From Bacteroides faecalis (GTDB lineage: Bacteria; Bacteroidota; Bacteroidia; Bacteroidales; Bacteroidaceae): DNA of 64,000 nt. The notes below the pieces were generated by a model. That model ran no database searches and was not told where the DNA came from. It saw only the letters and a list, made by a program, of their open reading frames with translations. The stretch is taken from positions 186,001 to 250,000 of the forward strand of contig NZ_BHWB01000002.1 of NCBI RefSeq assembly GCF_003865075.1, given 5' to 3'. Every line of letters begins with the position of its first letter. Positions within the stretch are counted from its first letter, which is position 1. Below, in pieces: positions 1-8,242 of this stretch. Position numbers and translations under genes: made by a program.

Positions 1-297
1 CAAATCGGTTTCTTGATAGGAGAATCGGAAAAAACAACAAATATAGATATGAACTCTCTGACAAATACTCAGAAAGCGGTCTATGGTGGCAAGCTTGATA
101 ATAAATTCGATTACGGTATTGCCGGTGGTGGTGGAGTAGAACTAAGAACTAAAAAAGCAGGTAGCTTTCTGGTTGAAGGAAGATATTATTTCGCTTTATC
201 CGACTTTTATAGCACGTCAAAGAAAGACTATTTCTCACGTGCAGCACATGGTACTATCACAGTGAAACTCACCTACTTGTTTGATTTGAAAAAATAA
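1..297 (+). CDS. Outer-membrane beta-barrel protein, C-terminal fragment (runs off the left edge)
   Basis: The reading frame is open from the first base, so the gene starts outside the window and about 98 residues are visible. The tail has alternating polar and hydrophobic strands (GIAGGGGVELRTKKAGSFLV, FLVEGRYYFALSDFY) and ends in a typical barrel strand, TVKLTYLFDLKK. This is the look of the small porin-like barrel families of Bacteroidetes. Ligand and exact family cannot be read from the fragment. It ends just before a strong shared terminator, so it is the last gene of its transcript. Confidence 0.7.
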   Translation, partial: QIGFLIGESEKTTNIDMNSLTNTQKAVYGGKLDNKFDYGIAGGGGVELRTKKAGSFLVEGRYYFALSDFYSTSKKDYFSRAAHGTITVKLTYLFDLKK

Positions 298-315
298 AAA
301 ACTTTATTAGTACAA

Positions 316-373
316 TCAAATAAGAATATGACCACTAACCCATCAAAAAGTTAGTGGTCATATTCTTATTTGA
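316..373. terminator. Bidirectional terminator, 24-bp perfect inverted repeat
   Basis: Arms at 316-339 and 350-373 are perfectly complementary around a 10-nt loop (ccatcaaaaa). The core is GACCACTAAC / GTTAGTGGTC, with AT-rich outer arms that give T-rich tracts on both strands. It lies between the convergent barrel gene and the DUF4293 gene and probably ends both transcripts. Confidence 0.85.
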
Positions 374-430
374 AAATTATTTTTAATCTAAGATTCCTCT
401 TTAATTGATTGCTTGGAAGAATTCAAGAAA

Positions 431-883
431 CTATCTCAATCGATCTGCAGCTTTCACCATCACCTCATCACGTCCAATGGCACGTATAGCTAATATATTA
501 AGAATAATAGAAATAAGTGGTAAGCACAAAGCCCAACCAATCCGGAAAGAATTTACGTCATTCTTTAAAGCAAAATAAAATGCAGCAAAAGCGATATAAA
601 ATCCTACCAATAACAAGCTGTTAAAAATAGACATACGAATCTGCAGCATACGGTTCTTATATAGAAATATAGTTGCAAGAGCTACTATTGTACTAAGCAT
701 TAGGATACCGAACAAGCCCCAAGTAGAGTGAAAAGCTCCATTCACATCCAACCCCAAAGCTTTAAAAGCACATTCTCCCATTGCCCCGGTAGCATCAACA
801 AAATATCCCATAGGCAAACACATTGCTGTAATCAGCGCAACTGTAACAATTAATAAATAAACAGTTTGAATCCGTTGAATCAT
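431..883 (-). CDS. DUF4293 family membrane protein
   Basis: This 150-residue protein has four hydrophobic segments, at about residues 6-28, 53-75, 83-105 and 117-135, and a short charged C-terminal tail. The N-terminus MIQRIQTVYLLIV is the signature start of the Bacteroidetes DUF4293 family, an integral inner-membrane family of unknown function. It follows the omega-subunit gene on the same strand with about 100 bases between them and may share its transcript. No catalytic residues are recognisable. Confidence 0.8.
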   Translation of the reverse strand: MIQRIQTVYLLIVTVALITAMCLPMGYFVDATGAMGECAFKALGLDVNGAFHSTWGLFGILMLSTIVALATIFLYKNRMLQIRMSIFNSLLLVGFYIAFAAFYFALKNDVNSFRIGWALCLPLISIILNILAIRAIGRDEVMVKAADRLR

Positions 884-988
884 AAATATTCTATAATAGT
901 TAAGTTAAACAATAATAGCCAAGCAATAAGAAATAAGGAAATAATTCCCGCTTACTACTTGACTATCAGTCTTTTTTCAGGAAATATA

Positions 989-1324
989 TTACTGAAGTTT
1001 TTCCTTCTCCTTAGATGGATTTCTATAATAAATTTTTCCCTCGACGTATTCTTGCGTAGCAATTAACGTCGGTTTAGGCAATTTCTCGTAATAACGAGAA
1101 ATTTCAATTTGTTCTCTATTTTCAAATACTTCTTCCATATTATCAGAATAAGAAGCAAACTCAGCCAATTTCTTAGAAAGATCATTCTTGATTTCCACAC
1201 TAATCTGGTTAGAGCGTTTACCAATAATGGCAACAGTTTCATAAACATTCCCTGTATCAGAACAGAGTTCCATCATGTCACGGGTTACCGTCGTAGCAGG
1301 AGCATTCGTCTTTTTGTAGTCCAT
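989..1324 (-). CDS. rpoZ: DNA-directed RNA polymerase omega subunit (Rpb6/RpoZ fold)
   Basis: A 111-residue protein with the omega core: GNVYETVAIIGKRSNQISVE followed by an acidic helix (IKNDLSKKLAEFASYSDN) and a positively charged tail. In RNA polymerase this subunit wraps the C-terminus of the beta-prime subunit and helps assembly. Bacteroidetes versions are longer than the E. coli protein at the C-terminal side, as here. The start lies 8 bases after the bamD stop, so the two are co-transcribed. Assignment rests on the conserved GKRSNQIS segment and on the bamD-rpoZ-DUF4293 gene order, which I recall as common in Bacteroides. Confidence 0.85.
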   Translation of the reverse strand: MDYKKTNAPATTVTRDMMELCSDTGNVYETVAIIGKRSNQISVEIKNDLSKKLAEFASYSDNMEEVFENREQIEISRYYEKLPKPTLIATQEYVEGKIYYRNPSKEKEKLQ

Positions 1325-1332
1325 AAATCTAT

Positions 1333-2142
1333 TTAAATTTGGTCTTTAATTACTTTTTGTGATTCATTGAATATTTTCTCAGCTTCCTTCAAATATTTAC
1401 TTTCCGGAAATTCATTCCTAAAGCCGTAATATTCATCAACCGTTTCACGATATCGGTCCATCTTCTTATCTTCCACACTATATATAGCCATTTCGTGTAA
1501 AGCACGCAAAATCAATATGGAGAGTTCTTCGCGATAGTCAGTATAAGGGTAATCCTTCAATGCATTCCGAGCTGTGATTACACATGACTCATAGTTATTA
1601 CCCATATAATTACCCAAATTATAATATAATCTTGCCGAATAAAGTTCTTTTAAAACCAACTTATCCTGCAAAGCAAAAATCATATCCTGAGCTTCCTGCT
1701 TCTTTGTACTTTCTGGAAAATATTCCATGAACATCTGTAACTGTTGAATAGCCTGATAAGTACTCGTCTGATCCAAACGTGGCTCCGGAGTATCAAGGAA
1801 TAATGCTTTACCAGCATGGAAACGTGCCAATTCGGTAAAAGTACCACGTGGATATGAAGTAAAATAAGTGATAAATGTTTGGGCAGCTGTCTGATAATCT
1901 TTTTGATTAAAATAGCTCATTCCTAACATATAAAGAGATTCCTCCGCTTTATCTGTTCCTTTTAGGATTGTGATTAACTCATTCAACAAAGTAGCCGAAC
2001 GATTATACTGTCCTTTCGCAAAATAATTTTTAGCAGCTTCGTACTTGTATTCGTAGTCAGTACTTTTCAATAATTTATTGTACTCTCCACAAGAAGTTAG
2101 AGTAGCTGCCACAAGTAAAGTTATAATGATATTTTTCTTCAT
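1333..2142 (-). CDS. bamD: Outer membrane protein assembly factor BamD
   Basis: A 269-residue lipoprotein. The signal peptide ends in the lipobox TSC, with the lipidated cysteine at residue 18 (CGEYNKLLKS). The mature part is a chain of TPR helices (YEAAKNYFAKGQYNRSATLL, ESLYMLGMSYFNQKDYQTAA, EAQDMIFALQDKL), as in BamD/YfiO. It works in the BAM complex on the inner face of the outer membrane, helping BamA insert beta-barrels. A consensus promoter lies just upstream, and bamD is the first gene of the bamD-rpoZ-DUF4293 group. Length fits the family. Confidence 0.9.
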   Translation of the reverse strand: MKKNIIITLLVAATLTSCGEYNKLLKSTDYEYKYEAAKNYFAKGQYNRSATLLNELITILKGTDKAEESLYMLGMSYFNQKDYQTAAQTFITYFTSYPRGTFTELARFHAGKALFLDTPEPRLDQTSTYQAIQQLQMFMEYFPESTKKQEAQDMIFALQDKLVLKELYSARLYYNLGNYMGNNYESCVITARNALKDYPYTDYREELSILILRALHEMAIYSVEDKKMDRYRETVDEYYGFRNEFPESKYLKEAEKIFNESQKVIKDQI

Positions 2143-2160
2143 CCTATTTCAAATAATGCG

Positions 2161-2191
2161 CAAAGTTACGTATTCGCAGGGAATTAACCAA
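2161..2191 (-). promoter_or_regulatory. Housekeeping promoter of bamD
   Basis: Read on the minus strand, TTG at 2189-2191 is followed by a 20-nt spacer and TAACTTTG at 2161-2168. This matches the Bacteroides TTTG/TAnnTTTG consensus. Transcription would start about 10 bases before the bamD start codon. Confidence 0.7.
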
Positions 2192-2268
2192 TTAATCTAT
2201 GTTTTTTAATACAAAAAAGGCGTTAAACATCAACGAAAAGAACAAAAAGAACGTCAAACGATGAACGA

Positions 2269-2334
2269 AAAACAGCGAACAGACTGCGCTACGTTTTTAT
2301 CCGATAGCATAGTCTATCCGCTACTCACTGTTTT
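2269..2334 (-). terminator. Probable terminator hairpin region after the ACT-domain gene
   Basis: The outer arms AAAACAG (2269-2275) and CTGTTTT (2328-2334) enclose a partly self-complementary core with repeated ATCCG/GATAG words. It lies directly downstream of the ACT-domain gene. The stem is imperfect, so the exact fold is uncertain. Confidence 0.4.
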
Positions 2335-2345
2335 ACTTCCAGATT

Positions 2346-2771
2346 TTATAGTTTATACAAATCACTTGCCGCTAACAAATCGACTTTCTTTTCTTTCAGA
2401 ACTTCGATACATCTATCCAGATTGCTAGGACGAATCACGACATTCGCAATGTTATTGTTGGCAAATGAATACATATATTCAATAAACACTCCTTCTGCAG
2501 ACAAATACCCTAACACTGTTGCTAAAGCTCCCGGAACATTAGGACAACTGATTCCGACCACATCTGTTATATTAACAGCAAAATGATTATCCTTCAATGC
2601 TTTATACGCTCTATCAGGATCAGATACAATCCCGCGCAAAATACCAAAATCAGCATTTTCAGCGATACACAATGCAGAAAGATTTATATTTTCTCTCGCC
2701 AGTACTTCAGTCACTTCCGTTAAACGGCCAGACTTGTTCTCCAAAAAGATAGAAAGTTGTTTTGCTACCAT
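2346..2771 (-). CDS. ACT-domain amino-acid-binding protein
   Basis: About 141 residues with two ACT-like repeats: QLSIFLENKSGRLTEVTEVL at the N-terminus and ISCPNVPGALATVLGYLSAE in the second half. The KSGRL and VPGAL turns are the usual ligand-binding positions, so the protein probably senses a small molecule, likely an amino acid. The ATG at 2771 (MVAKQL) is chosen over one at 2804 because the latter lies inside the upstream CoA-ligase gene. It follows that gene by 13 bases and is surely co-transcribed. Paired PaaK-type ligase and ACT genes are common in Bacteroidetes and archaea. A regulatory role for the ligase is inference. Confidence 0.8.
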   Translation of the reverse strand: MVAKQLSIFLENKSGRLTEVTEVLARENINLSALCIAENADFGILRGIVSDPDRAYKALKDNHFAVNITDVVGISCPNVPGALATVLGYLSAEGVFIEYMYSFANNNIANVVIRPSNLDRCIEVLKEKKVDLLAASDLYKL

Positions 2772-2784
2772 AGTTGTTGAATTA

Positions 2785-4083
2785 TTAAAGTTTTCTGTTA
2801 TCAATTACTCGTTTTGCTTTGCCTACACTACGTTCAATACTACGCGGTTCTACCAGCTTCACATTGACGCCAAGGCCAAGAACACTTTGTAAACGGGCTG
2901 CCAGTTTCTTCCTCAAAGCTAACATCTTGTTGATTTCGTCAGAATAGAAATCCGAACGTACTTCTACCTGCAGTTCCATAGTATCAGTATTATTCTCCCT
3001 GCCAATCACTAACAAATAATGCGGCTCAAATTCCGCCATTTCAAGAATGACAGATTCAATCTGAGTCGGGAATACATTCACACCACGAATGATCAACATA
3101 TCATCACTACGTCCCAGAATACGGTCCATACGAACTAATGTACGTCCGCAAGAACATTTATCATAGTGCAGGGCGGTTAAATCACGCGTACGGTAGCGCA
3201 ATAATGGCATACCTTCTTTAGTCAGATGCGTAAATACCAATTCACCTGCTTGACCAGGTTCTACCGATTGCAATGTATTCGGATCAATAATTTCGGGGAA
3301 ATAATGATCTTCATTCAAGTGCGTGCCATGCTGACATTCACACTCATAACCAACTCCCGGTCCCGCTATCTCGCTTAAGCCATAAATATCATAAGCCTTA
3401 ATACCCAGCTTTTCTTCTATTTCATGACGCATATGTTCTGTCCACGGCTCTGCACCAAAAGCACCTATCTTCAAATTAAACTCTTCACGTGGCAAACCGG
3501 AGTCTTTTATTGCATCTGCCAAATAAAGTGCATACGACGGAGTACAACATAAGACAGTTGAACCAAAATCATGCATCAACGTAATCTGCTTTTCCGTATT
3601 ACCACTAGACATCGGAATCACTGATGCACCAATATTTTCCGCTCCGGCATGAGCACCTAATCCTCCTGTGAAAAGTCCATATCCATAAGAAACCTGAAAT
3701 ATATCCGAACGACCTGCACCATAAGCAGTAAAAGCACGCGAAATGCATTCTGCCCATGAAGAAAGATCTTTGCGGGTATATCCTACCACAGTTGGTTTTC
3801 CCGTAGTACCAGAAGAAGCATGAATACGTACAATCTGACTCATCGGCACTGCACAAAGTCCGAAAGGATAATTATCTCTTAAATCATGTTTTGTAGTAAA
3901 CGGAAGCTTCACAATATCATCAATACTTTTGATATCATCAGGGGTAATCCCCAGTTCCTGCATTTTTTTCCGATAAAAAGGAGTGTTGTGATAAACGTAG
4001 TCTACAATTTTCTTGAGTCGTATGCTTTGAATCTTTCGAAGACCCTCGCGGTCCATACACTCAATGTTCTCATTCCAAATCAT
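2785..4083 (-). CDS. Phenylacetate-CoA ligase family (aryl-CoA ligase, PaaK-like)
   Basis: A 432-residue ANL-superfamily enzyme. The AMP-binding P-loop motif is SSGTTGKPTVVGY, followed by the YGLSEIAGPGV and YRTRDL motifs and a C-terminal domain with GRSDDMLIIRGVNVFPTQIE. These enzymes activate aryl acids such as phenylacetate or indoleacetate to CoA thioesters with ATP. In gut anaerobes they usually take acids formed from aromatic amino acids. The start MIWNENIECMD (4083) is preferred to one 19 codons upstream because it matches the usual start of the family. The ACT gene follows directly. Substrate cannot be told from sequence. Confidence 0.85.
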   Translation of the reverse strand: MIWNENIECMDREGLRKIQSIRLKKIVDYVYHNTPFYRKKMQELGITPDDIKSIDDIVKLPFTTKHDLRDNYPFGLCAVPMSQIVRIHASSGTTGKPTVVGYTRKDLSSWAECISRAFTAYGAGRSDIFQVSYGYGLFTGGLGAHAGAENIGASVIPMSSGNTEKQITLMHDFGSTVLCCTPSYALYLADAIKDSGLPREEFNLKIGAFGAEPWTEHMRHEIEEKLGIKAYDIYGLSEIAGPGVGYECECQHGTHLNEDHYFPEIIDPNTLQSVEPGQAGELVFTHLTKEGMPLLRYRTRDLTALHYDKCSCGRTLVRMDRILGRSDDMLIIRGVNVFPTQIESVILEMAEFEPHYLLVIGRENNTDTMELQVEVRSDFYSDEINKMLALRKKLAARLQSVLGLGVNVKLVEPRSIERSVGKAKRVIDNRKL

Positions 4084-4219
4084 GTTTTTCCGGTATTTAC
4101 TAGTTGTATGAATCTGTTTTTTGATATTAATATGTTGCAAAGTAAAGGATTTATTTGGAAAAATGATTTGATATCTCGATTATTTTCCCGAATATTGCTT
4201 CACTTTTTAGGATTTAACT

Positions 4220-6253
4220 ATGAATTTTGAATTAACATCTACCTACAAGCCTACCGGGGACCAACCGGAAGCAATTGCCCAACTGACTGATGGGGTACTT
4301 CAAGGAGTTCCTGCACAAACTTTATTAGGTGTTACCGGCTCTGGAAAAACATTTACCATTGCCAATGTAATCGCTCAGATCAATAAACCAACATTGATTT
4401 TGAGTCATAACAAAACATTAGCTGCCCAGTTATACAGCGAGTTTAAAGGATTCTTTCCTAAAAATGCTGTAGAATATTATGTTTCCTATTATGATTATTA
4501 TCAACCGGAAGCCTATTTACCAAATTCGGATACATATATAGAGAAGGATCTTGCCATCAATGATGAAATAGACAAACTTCGTTTGGCTGCTACCTCCGCC
4601 CTACTCTCCGGTCGAAAAGATGTAGTAGTCGTATCCTCTGTTTCTTGCATTTATGGTATGGGTAATCCATCGGATTTCTATAAAAATGTAATTGAGATAG
4701 AACGGGGACGAATGCTTGACCGCAATGTCTTTCTTCGCCGTTTGGTAGATAGTCTTTACGTGCGTAATGATATCGACCTAAACCGTGGAAATTTTCGTGT
4801 TAAGGGAGACACAGTAGATATTTATCTTGCTTATACAGATAATCTTCTTCGTGTCACTTTCTGGGGAGACGAAATTGATGGTATCGAAGAAGTGGATCCT
4901 GTAACAGGAGTTACTATTGCTCCGTTTGAAGCCTATAAAATATATCCAGCCAACTTGTTCATGACTACCAAAGAAGCAACTCTTCAAGCTATTCATCAAA
5001 TTGAAGATGACCTGACCAAGCAAGTAGCCTACTTTGAATCCATTGGTAAAGAATACGAAGCCAAACGTTTGTATGAACGGGTCACCTATGATATGGAAAT
5101 GATTCGGGAGTTAGGCCATTGTTCCGGTATTGAGAATTATTCGCGCTATTTCGACGGTCGTGCCGCCGGTACTCGTCCTTATTGTTTGCTCGATTTCTTC
5201 CCTGATGATTTTCTAATTGTTATAGACGAAAGTCATGTAAGTGTTCCTCAAATACGTGCAATGTATGGAGGAGATCGTGCACGAAAAATCAACCTGGTAG
5301 AATATGGCTTCCGATTGCCAGCGGCTATGGATAACCGGCCACTGAAATTTGAAGAGTTCGAAACAATGGCTAAACAAGTAATATACGTCAGTGCAACTCC
5401 TGCCGACTATGAACTTATTCAATCTGAAGGTATCGTTGTAGAACAGGTAATCCGTCCGACCGGATTACTCGATCCGATTATCGAAGTCCGCCCCAGCTTA
5501 AATCAGATCGATGATTTGATGGAGGAAATTCAACTACGCATCGAAAAAGAAGAAAGAGTACTTGTCACTACACTCACCAAACGTATGGCAGAGGAATTAA
5601 CAGAGTATCTACTTAATAATAATGTAAGATGTAATTATATACATAGTGACGTAGATACATTAGAACGTGTGAAAATCATGGATGATCTTCGCCAAGGAGT
5701 GTATGACGTGCTGATTGGAGTCAATCTGCTTCGTGAAGGACTCGACCTTCCTGAAGTATCTCTTGTAGCTATTCTCGATGCAGACAAAGAAGGATTTCTC
5801 CGTTCCCATCGTTCACTTACACAAACAGCAGGACGCGCAGCCCGTAATGTAAACGGTAAAGTAATTATGTATGCTGATAAGATTACAGACAGTATGCGGC
5901 TTACTATCGATGAAACCAATCGTAGACGAGAAAAACAGTTAGCTTATAACGAAGCAAACGGAATTACTCCACAGCAAATCAAGAAAGCGCGGAATCTGTC
6001 TGTATTTGGCAATGCAACTTCCGAAGCAGCTACTCCCCTCAAAGAAAGTAAGGCTTATATTGAACCTAGCAGCCCAAACATTGCAGCAGATCCGATAGTC
6101 CAATATATGAGCAAGGCACAGATGGAAAAGAGTATCGAACGTACTCGCAAACTAATGCAAGAGGCAGCCAAGAAGCTCGAATTTATTGAAGCCGCTCAAT
6201 ATCGTGATGAATTACTGAAACTAGAAGATTTAATGAAAGAAAAATGGGAATAA
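4220..6253 (+). CDS. uvrB: Excinuclease ABC subunit B
   Basis: A 677-residue protein of the usual UvrB length. It has the Walker A motif GVTGSGKT (residues 37-44), the beta-hairpin YYVSYYDYYQPEAYLP that clamps DNA, the Walker B motif IDESH (335-339), the helicase motifs LLREGLDLPEVSLVAILDAD and QTAGRAARN, and a C-terminal UVR domain (about 632-677) that contacts UvrC. It verifies damage in nucleotide excision repair with UvrA and UvrC, neither of which is in this window. It is transcribed alone, divergently from the CoA-ligase gene. Confidence 0.97.
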   Translation: MNFELTSTYKPTGDQPEAIAQLTDGVLQGVPAQTLLGVTGSGKTFTIANVIAQINKPTLILSHNKTLAAQLYSEFKGFFPKNAVEYYVSYYDYYQPEAYLPNSDTYIEKDLAINDEIDKLRLAATSALLSGRKDVVVVSSVSCIYGMGNPSDFYKNVIEIERGRMLDRNVFLRRLVDSLYVRNDIDLNRGNFRVKGDTVDIYLAYTDNLLRVTFWGDEIDGIEEVDPVTGVTIAPFEAYKIYPANLFMTTKEATLQAIHQIEDDLTKQVAYFESIGKEYEAKRLYERVTYDMEMIRELGHCSGIENYSRYFDGRAAGTRPYCLLDFFPDDFLIVIDESHVSVPQIRAMYGGDRARKINLVEYGFRLPAAMDNRPLKFEEFETMAKQVIYVSATPADYELIQSEGIVVEQVIRPTGLLDPIIEVRPSLNQIDDLMEEIQLRIEKEERVLVTTLTKRMAEELTEYLLNNNVRCNYIHSDVDTLERVKIMDDLRQGVYDVLIGVNLLREGLDLPEVSLVAILDADKEGFLRSHRSLTQTAGRAARNVNGKVIMYADKITDSMRLTIDETNRRREKQLAYNEANGITPQQIKKARNLSVFGNATSEAATPLKESKAYIEPSSPNIAADPIVQYMSKAQMEKSIERTRKLMQEAAKKLEFIEAAQYRDELLKLEDLMKEKWE

Positions 6254-6341
6254 ACTTTTCTGTTGTTATTTTTAGAACAAAAAAAGCTATGACTAAAATA
6301 GCGTCATAATCCAACTCAAATGGTGTCACCATGTCTATAAC

Positions 6342-6376
6342 ATACTGTCACTATCTTAACCGGATAATGACAGTAT
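6342..6376. terminator. Inverted repeat after uvrB
   Basis: ATACTGTCA (6342-6350) and TGACAGTAT (6368-6376) form a 9-bp perfect stem. A second smaller dyad (ATGAC...GTCAT) lies just upstream, at about 6288-6307. Either may end the uvrB transcript, although no long T-run follows. Confidence 0.4.
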
Positions 6377-6473
6377 AATAAGCGACTTTATTTTAATACT
6401 TTCTTAATAAACATAGAATAGAAAGTGTTTATTTTTAATTAGTGTTATAAAAACACCCGTTAGGTTTGATTTA

Positions 6474-6504
6474 TTTGCTAATATCAAAAAAGTCAGTACC
6501 TTTG
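6474..6504 (+). promoter_or_regulatory. Promoter of small RNA copy 1
   Basis: TTTG at 6474-6477, a 19-nt spacer and TACCTTTG at 6497-6504 match the Bacteroides housekeeping consensus exactly. Its elements and spacing are the same as those in front of the second copy, although the spacer bases differ. Confidence 0.8.
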
Positions 6505-6508
6505 CAAT

Positions 6509-6574
6509 GTGTTTTTCATAGTATTAGATTTAAGGTTAACAAAGGTTGGAGTACAGCGGTACTCCTTTTTTTAT
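6509..6574 (+). ncRNA. Putative small RNA, copy 1 of a duplicated family
   Basis: This 66-nt stretch is identical, base for base, to 9137-9202. It begins with GTGTTTTTCATAG about 5 bases after a perfect promoter -7 box and ends in an intrinsic terminator: stem GGAGTAC/GTACTCC, loop AGCG, seven T (6548-6572). No start codon with a ribosome-binding site heads a plausible peptide. The single-stranded part before the terminator (ATTTAAGGTTAACAAAGG) would be free to pair with mRNA. Paralogous small RNAs with a shared seed are known in B. thetaiotaomicron. Whether this is that family I cannot confirm without a search. Confidence 0.7.
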
Positions 6575-6602
6575 GCCTATACCTTAAGAAAAAGAATAAA
6601 TA

Positions 6603-6956
6603 TTATAAGAGTGTATATGAAGTCCTCGCCCAATGTTCCTTAATAGATTCAACTTTAACATCCTCTGTCACCAAATAGTCTACATCTCCTAACGAAGCAA
6701 TCACATAATCTTTTGCTTTATTTAGTTTATGACTATCTGCCAAAACGATTCTTTTTTGAGCACGTTTCATCATTAAGCTCTTTACCATAGCCTCCTTACG
6801 ATCCGGTGCTGTTAGACCTTGTTCATCCAATTCTATCAAATCTCGTCGTAGTGTATCATCAGCTACTCCCAATTCCTGACTTAACGCTGTAATATAAATA
6901 CGATAATTTTCGCCAAGTCGATTTAATATATACTGATGTCGTTCTTCTTTTAGCAT
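6603..6956 (-). pseudogene. DeoR-family transcriptional regulator with large internal deletion
   Basis: The 117-residue frame keeps the N-terminal DeoR helix-turn-helix (LKEERHQYILNRL, LSQELGVADDTLRRDLIELDEQG) and the C-terminal end of the sugar-phosphate sensor domain (KRIVLADSHKLNKAK, DYLVTEDVKVESIKEHW). Full family members have about 250 residues, so roughly 130 from the middle, including most of the effector fold, are missing. The joint lies near LDEQGLTAPDRKEAM and leaves the frame open. It is probably a dead remnant, but it could still make a short DNA-binding protein. It converges on small RNA copy 1. Confidence 0.75.
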
Positions 6957-7184
6957 ATTATAAAGTTATAAGCTATTGCATATAACCGAAATATACATAT
7001 ATTTCGGAATAGAACTAAGATATAATGAAACTTTATTCGTAAATATGTGGCATTTACTAATTGTTCCTCTTTAAAAAATCGAAAAACCGCAAGATAGGCG
7101 AAAAAGCCCGCAAATGGGAAATAGAGCTTTGTTAATTAAATTTTACAACAACATGATATTTAACTATCAAAAAATCTAAAAAGT

Positions 7185-7682
7185 ATGAATCAACAGATAT
7201 TAGTAGACATGGATAGTGTGTTAGCCGATGTTTATTCTCAATTTATAGAATGGGAGTATAAAGAATTAGGCATTAAAGGATTTAAATGGAAAACAGAAGC
7301 ACTACCTTCCTGTAATAAACATGTAAGAAGCATTGGCTTTTTTAGAACTGTTCCTGTTATGCCTGATAGTATTGAAGGGCTACAATACCTTAATGATAAG
7401 TACAAAGTGCTTATTGTCTCCTCTGCCACAGAATCCCCCCTGAACTTAACAGAAAAACAAGCATGGCTATATAAGCATTTTTCTTTCATCATTTGGGAAC
7501 AAATGATCTTTTGTGGACGGAAAGACAGCATAAAAGGAGATATTATGATTGATAACCAACCTAAAAAACTCAGAACATTTGATGGAAAAAAATATATATT
7601 TACGCAACCTCATAATATATTTATCTCTGATGAACAATATGATAGAGTATCCGGTTGGAAAGAAATAATGTCTAAACTCTGA
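7185..7682 (+). CDS. 5'(3')-deoxyribonucleotidase-like HAD phosphatase (NT5C family)
   Basis: A 165-residue HAD-superfamily protein. It has the nucleophile motif DMDSVLAD (Asp8 and Asp10), a threonine/serine motif in VLIVSSATESP, a lysine-containing segment (RKDSIKGDIMIDNQPKKL) and the closing DNQ region. This set matches the mitochondrial/cytosolic 5'-deoxyribonucleotidase type, which removes phosphate from deoxynucleoside monophosphates. It is a single gene between AT-rich spacers; the 228 bases before it hold no recognisable gene. Substrate is inferred from family only. Confidence 0.8.
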   Translation: MNQQILVDMDSVLADVYSQFIEWEYKELGIKGFKWKTEALPSCNKHVRSIGFFRTVPVMPDSIEGLQYLNDKYKVLIVSSATESPLNLTEKQAWLYKHFSFIIWEQMIFCGRKDSIKGDIMIDNQPKKLRTFDGKKYIFTQPHNIFISDEQYDRVSGWKEIMSKL

Positions 7683-7722
7683 CAAAAATAAGAAAAGGAA
7701 AAATGAATGATAATTTTTCTTA

Positions 7723-7802
7723 CCACAGATTACACACATTCTCACAGATCATAAATATCATATATCTAGTATTTTATCAATGCGAATCAGAGTAATCTGT
7801 GG
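7723..7802. repeat. Intergenic inverted repeat (CCACAGATTAC type)
   Basis: CCACAGATTAC at 7723-7733 pairs with GTAATCTGTGG at 7792-7802, with further CACAGAT words between them. The same word occurs again at about 31796 (GCCACAGATTAGC) and, degenerate, at 45187, always between genes. It looks like a dispersed intergenic repeat. Confidence 0.5.
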
Positions 7803-7827
7803 CAATTTTATTACATTCTTTGCAATC

Positions 7828-8103
7828 CTAGAAAGTAAATTTTTCTATCTTCATTGCTCCCAAGGTCTGTATTTTAGGAACCAAAGTCACAAAGTGTACT
7901 GCTTTTTCGTGAGCAGCTAATGATTCCTCATCAGCCCATGTTTCACAAATCATGAGAATGTCCGGACGTGTGGAACTCTCAAATATATCATATGCAATAC
8001 AGCCTCCATCTTTCAGAGAAGAAGCTACCAATTCTTTTGCAGCCTCCAACAGTGCTGCACGATTACTTTCACTTACTTGAATAAAAACATTCAGTCTAAT
8101 CAT
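7828..8103 (-). CDS. Antibiotic biosynthesis monooxygenase (ABM) domain protein, YgiN-like
   Basis: A 91-residue single-domain protein with the dimeric alpha/beta-barrel pattern of the ABM family: RLNVFIQVSESNRAALLEAA at the start, the YDIFESSTRPDILMICETWADEESLAAH core and a final VTLVPKIQTLG strand. Members include quinol monooxygenases and heme-degrading enzymes. The W and H in ETWADEESLAAHEKAVHF are typical. It is monocistronic in the cytoplasm, and its substrate is unknown. In an anaerobe a role in quinone or oxidative-stress chemistry is only a guess. Confidence 0.8.
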   Translation of the reverse strand: MIRLNVFIQVSESNRAALLEAAKELVASSLKDGGCIAYDIFESSTRPDILMICETWADEESLAAHEKAVHFVTLVPKIQTLGAMKIEKFTF

Positions 8104-8176
8104 AACTATTAAATTTTAAATATACCACAAATTTACATGATAATTCTGAATTTCCCTACAATCATACTACAATAAA

Positions 8177-8210
8177 AAATGCCACTTGAAAAAATAATCA
8201 AGTGGCATTT
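8177..8210. terminator. Intrinsic terminator of the SGNH hydrolase gene
   Basis: A 13-bp perfect stem (AAATGCCACTTGA at 8177-8189, TCAAGTGGCATTT at 8198-8210) with an 8-nt loop. It is A/T-rich on both flanks and lies 33 bases after the hydrolase stop codon. Confidence 0.85.
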
Positions 8211-8242
8211 CAACTATACTACATATTATAAGTATCTACTTA

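Noticed and set aside
866..1066. Plus-strand ORF over the DUF4293-rpoZ spacer
   Set aside because: It is antisense to two recognised genes and resembles no protein.
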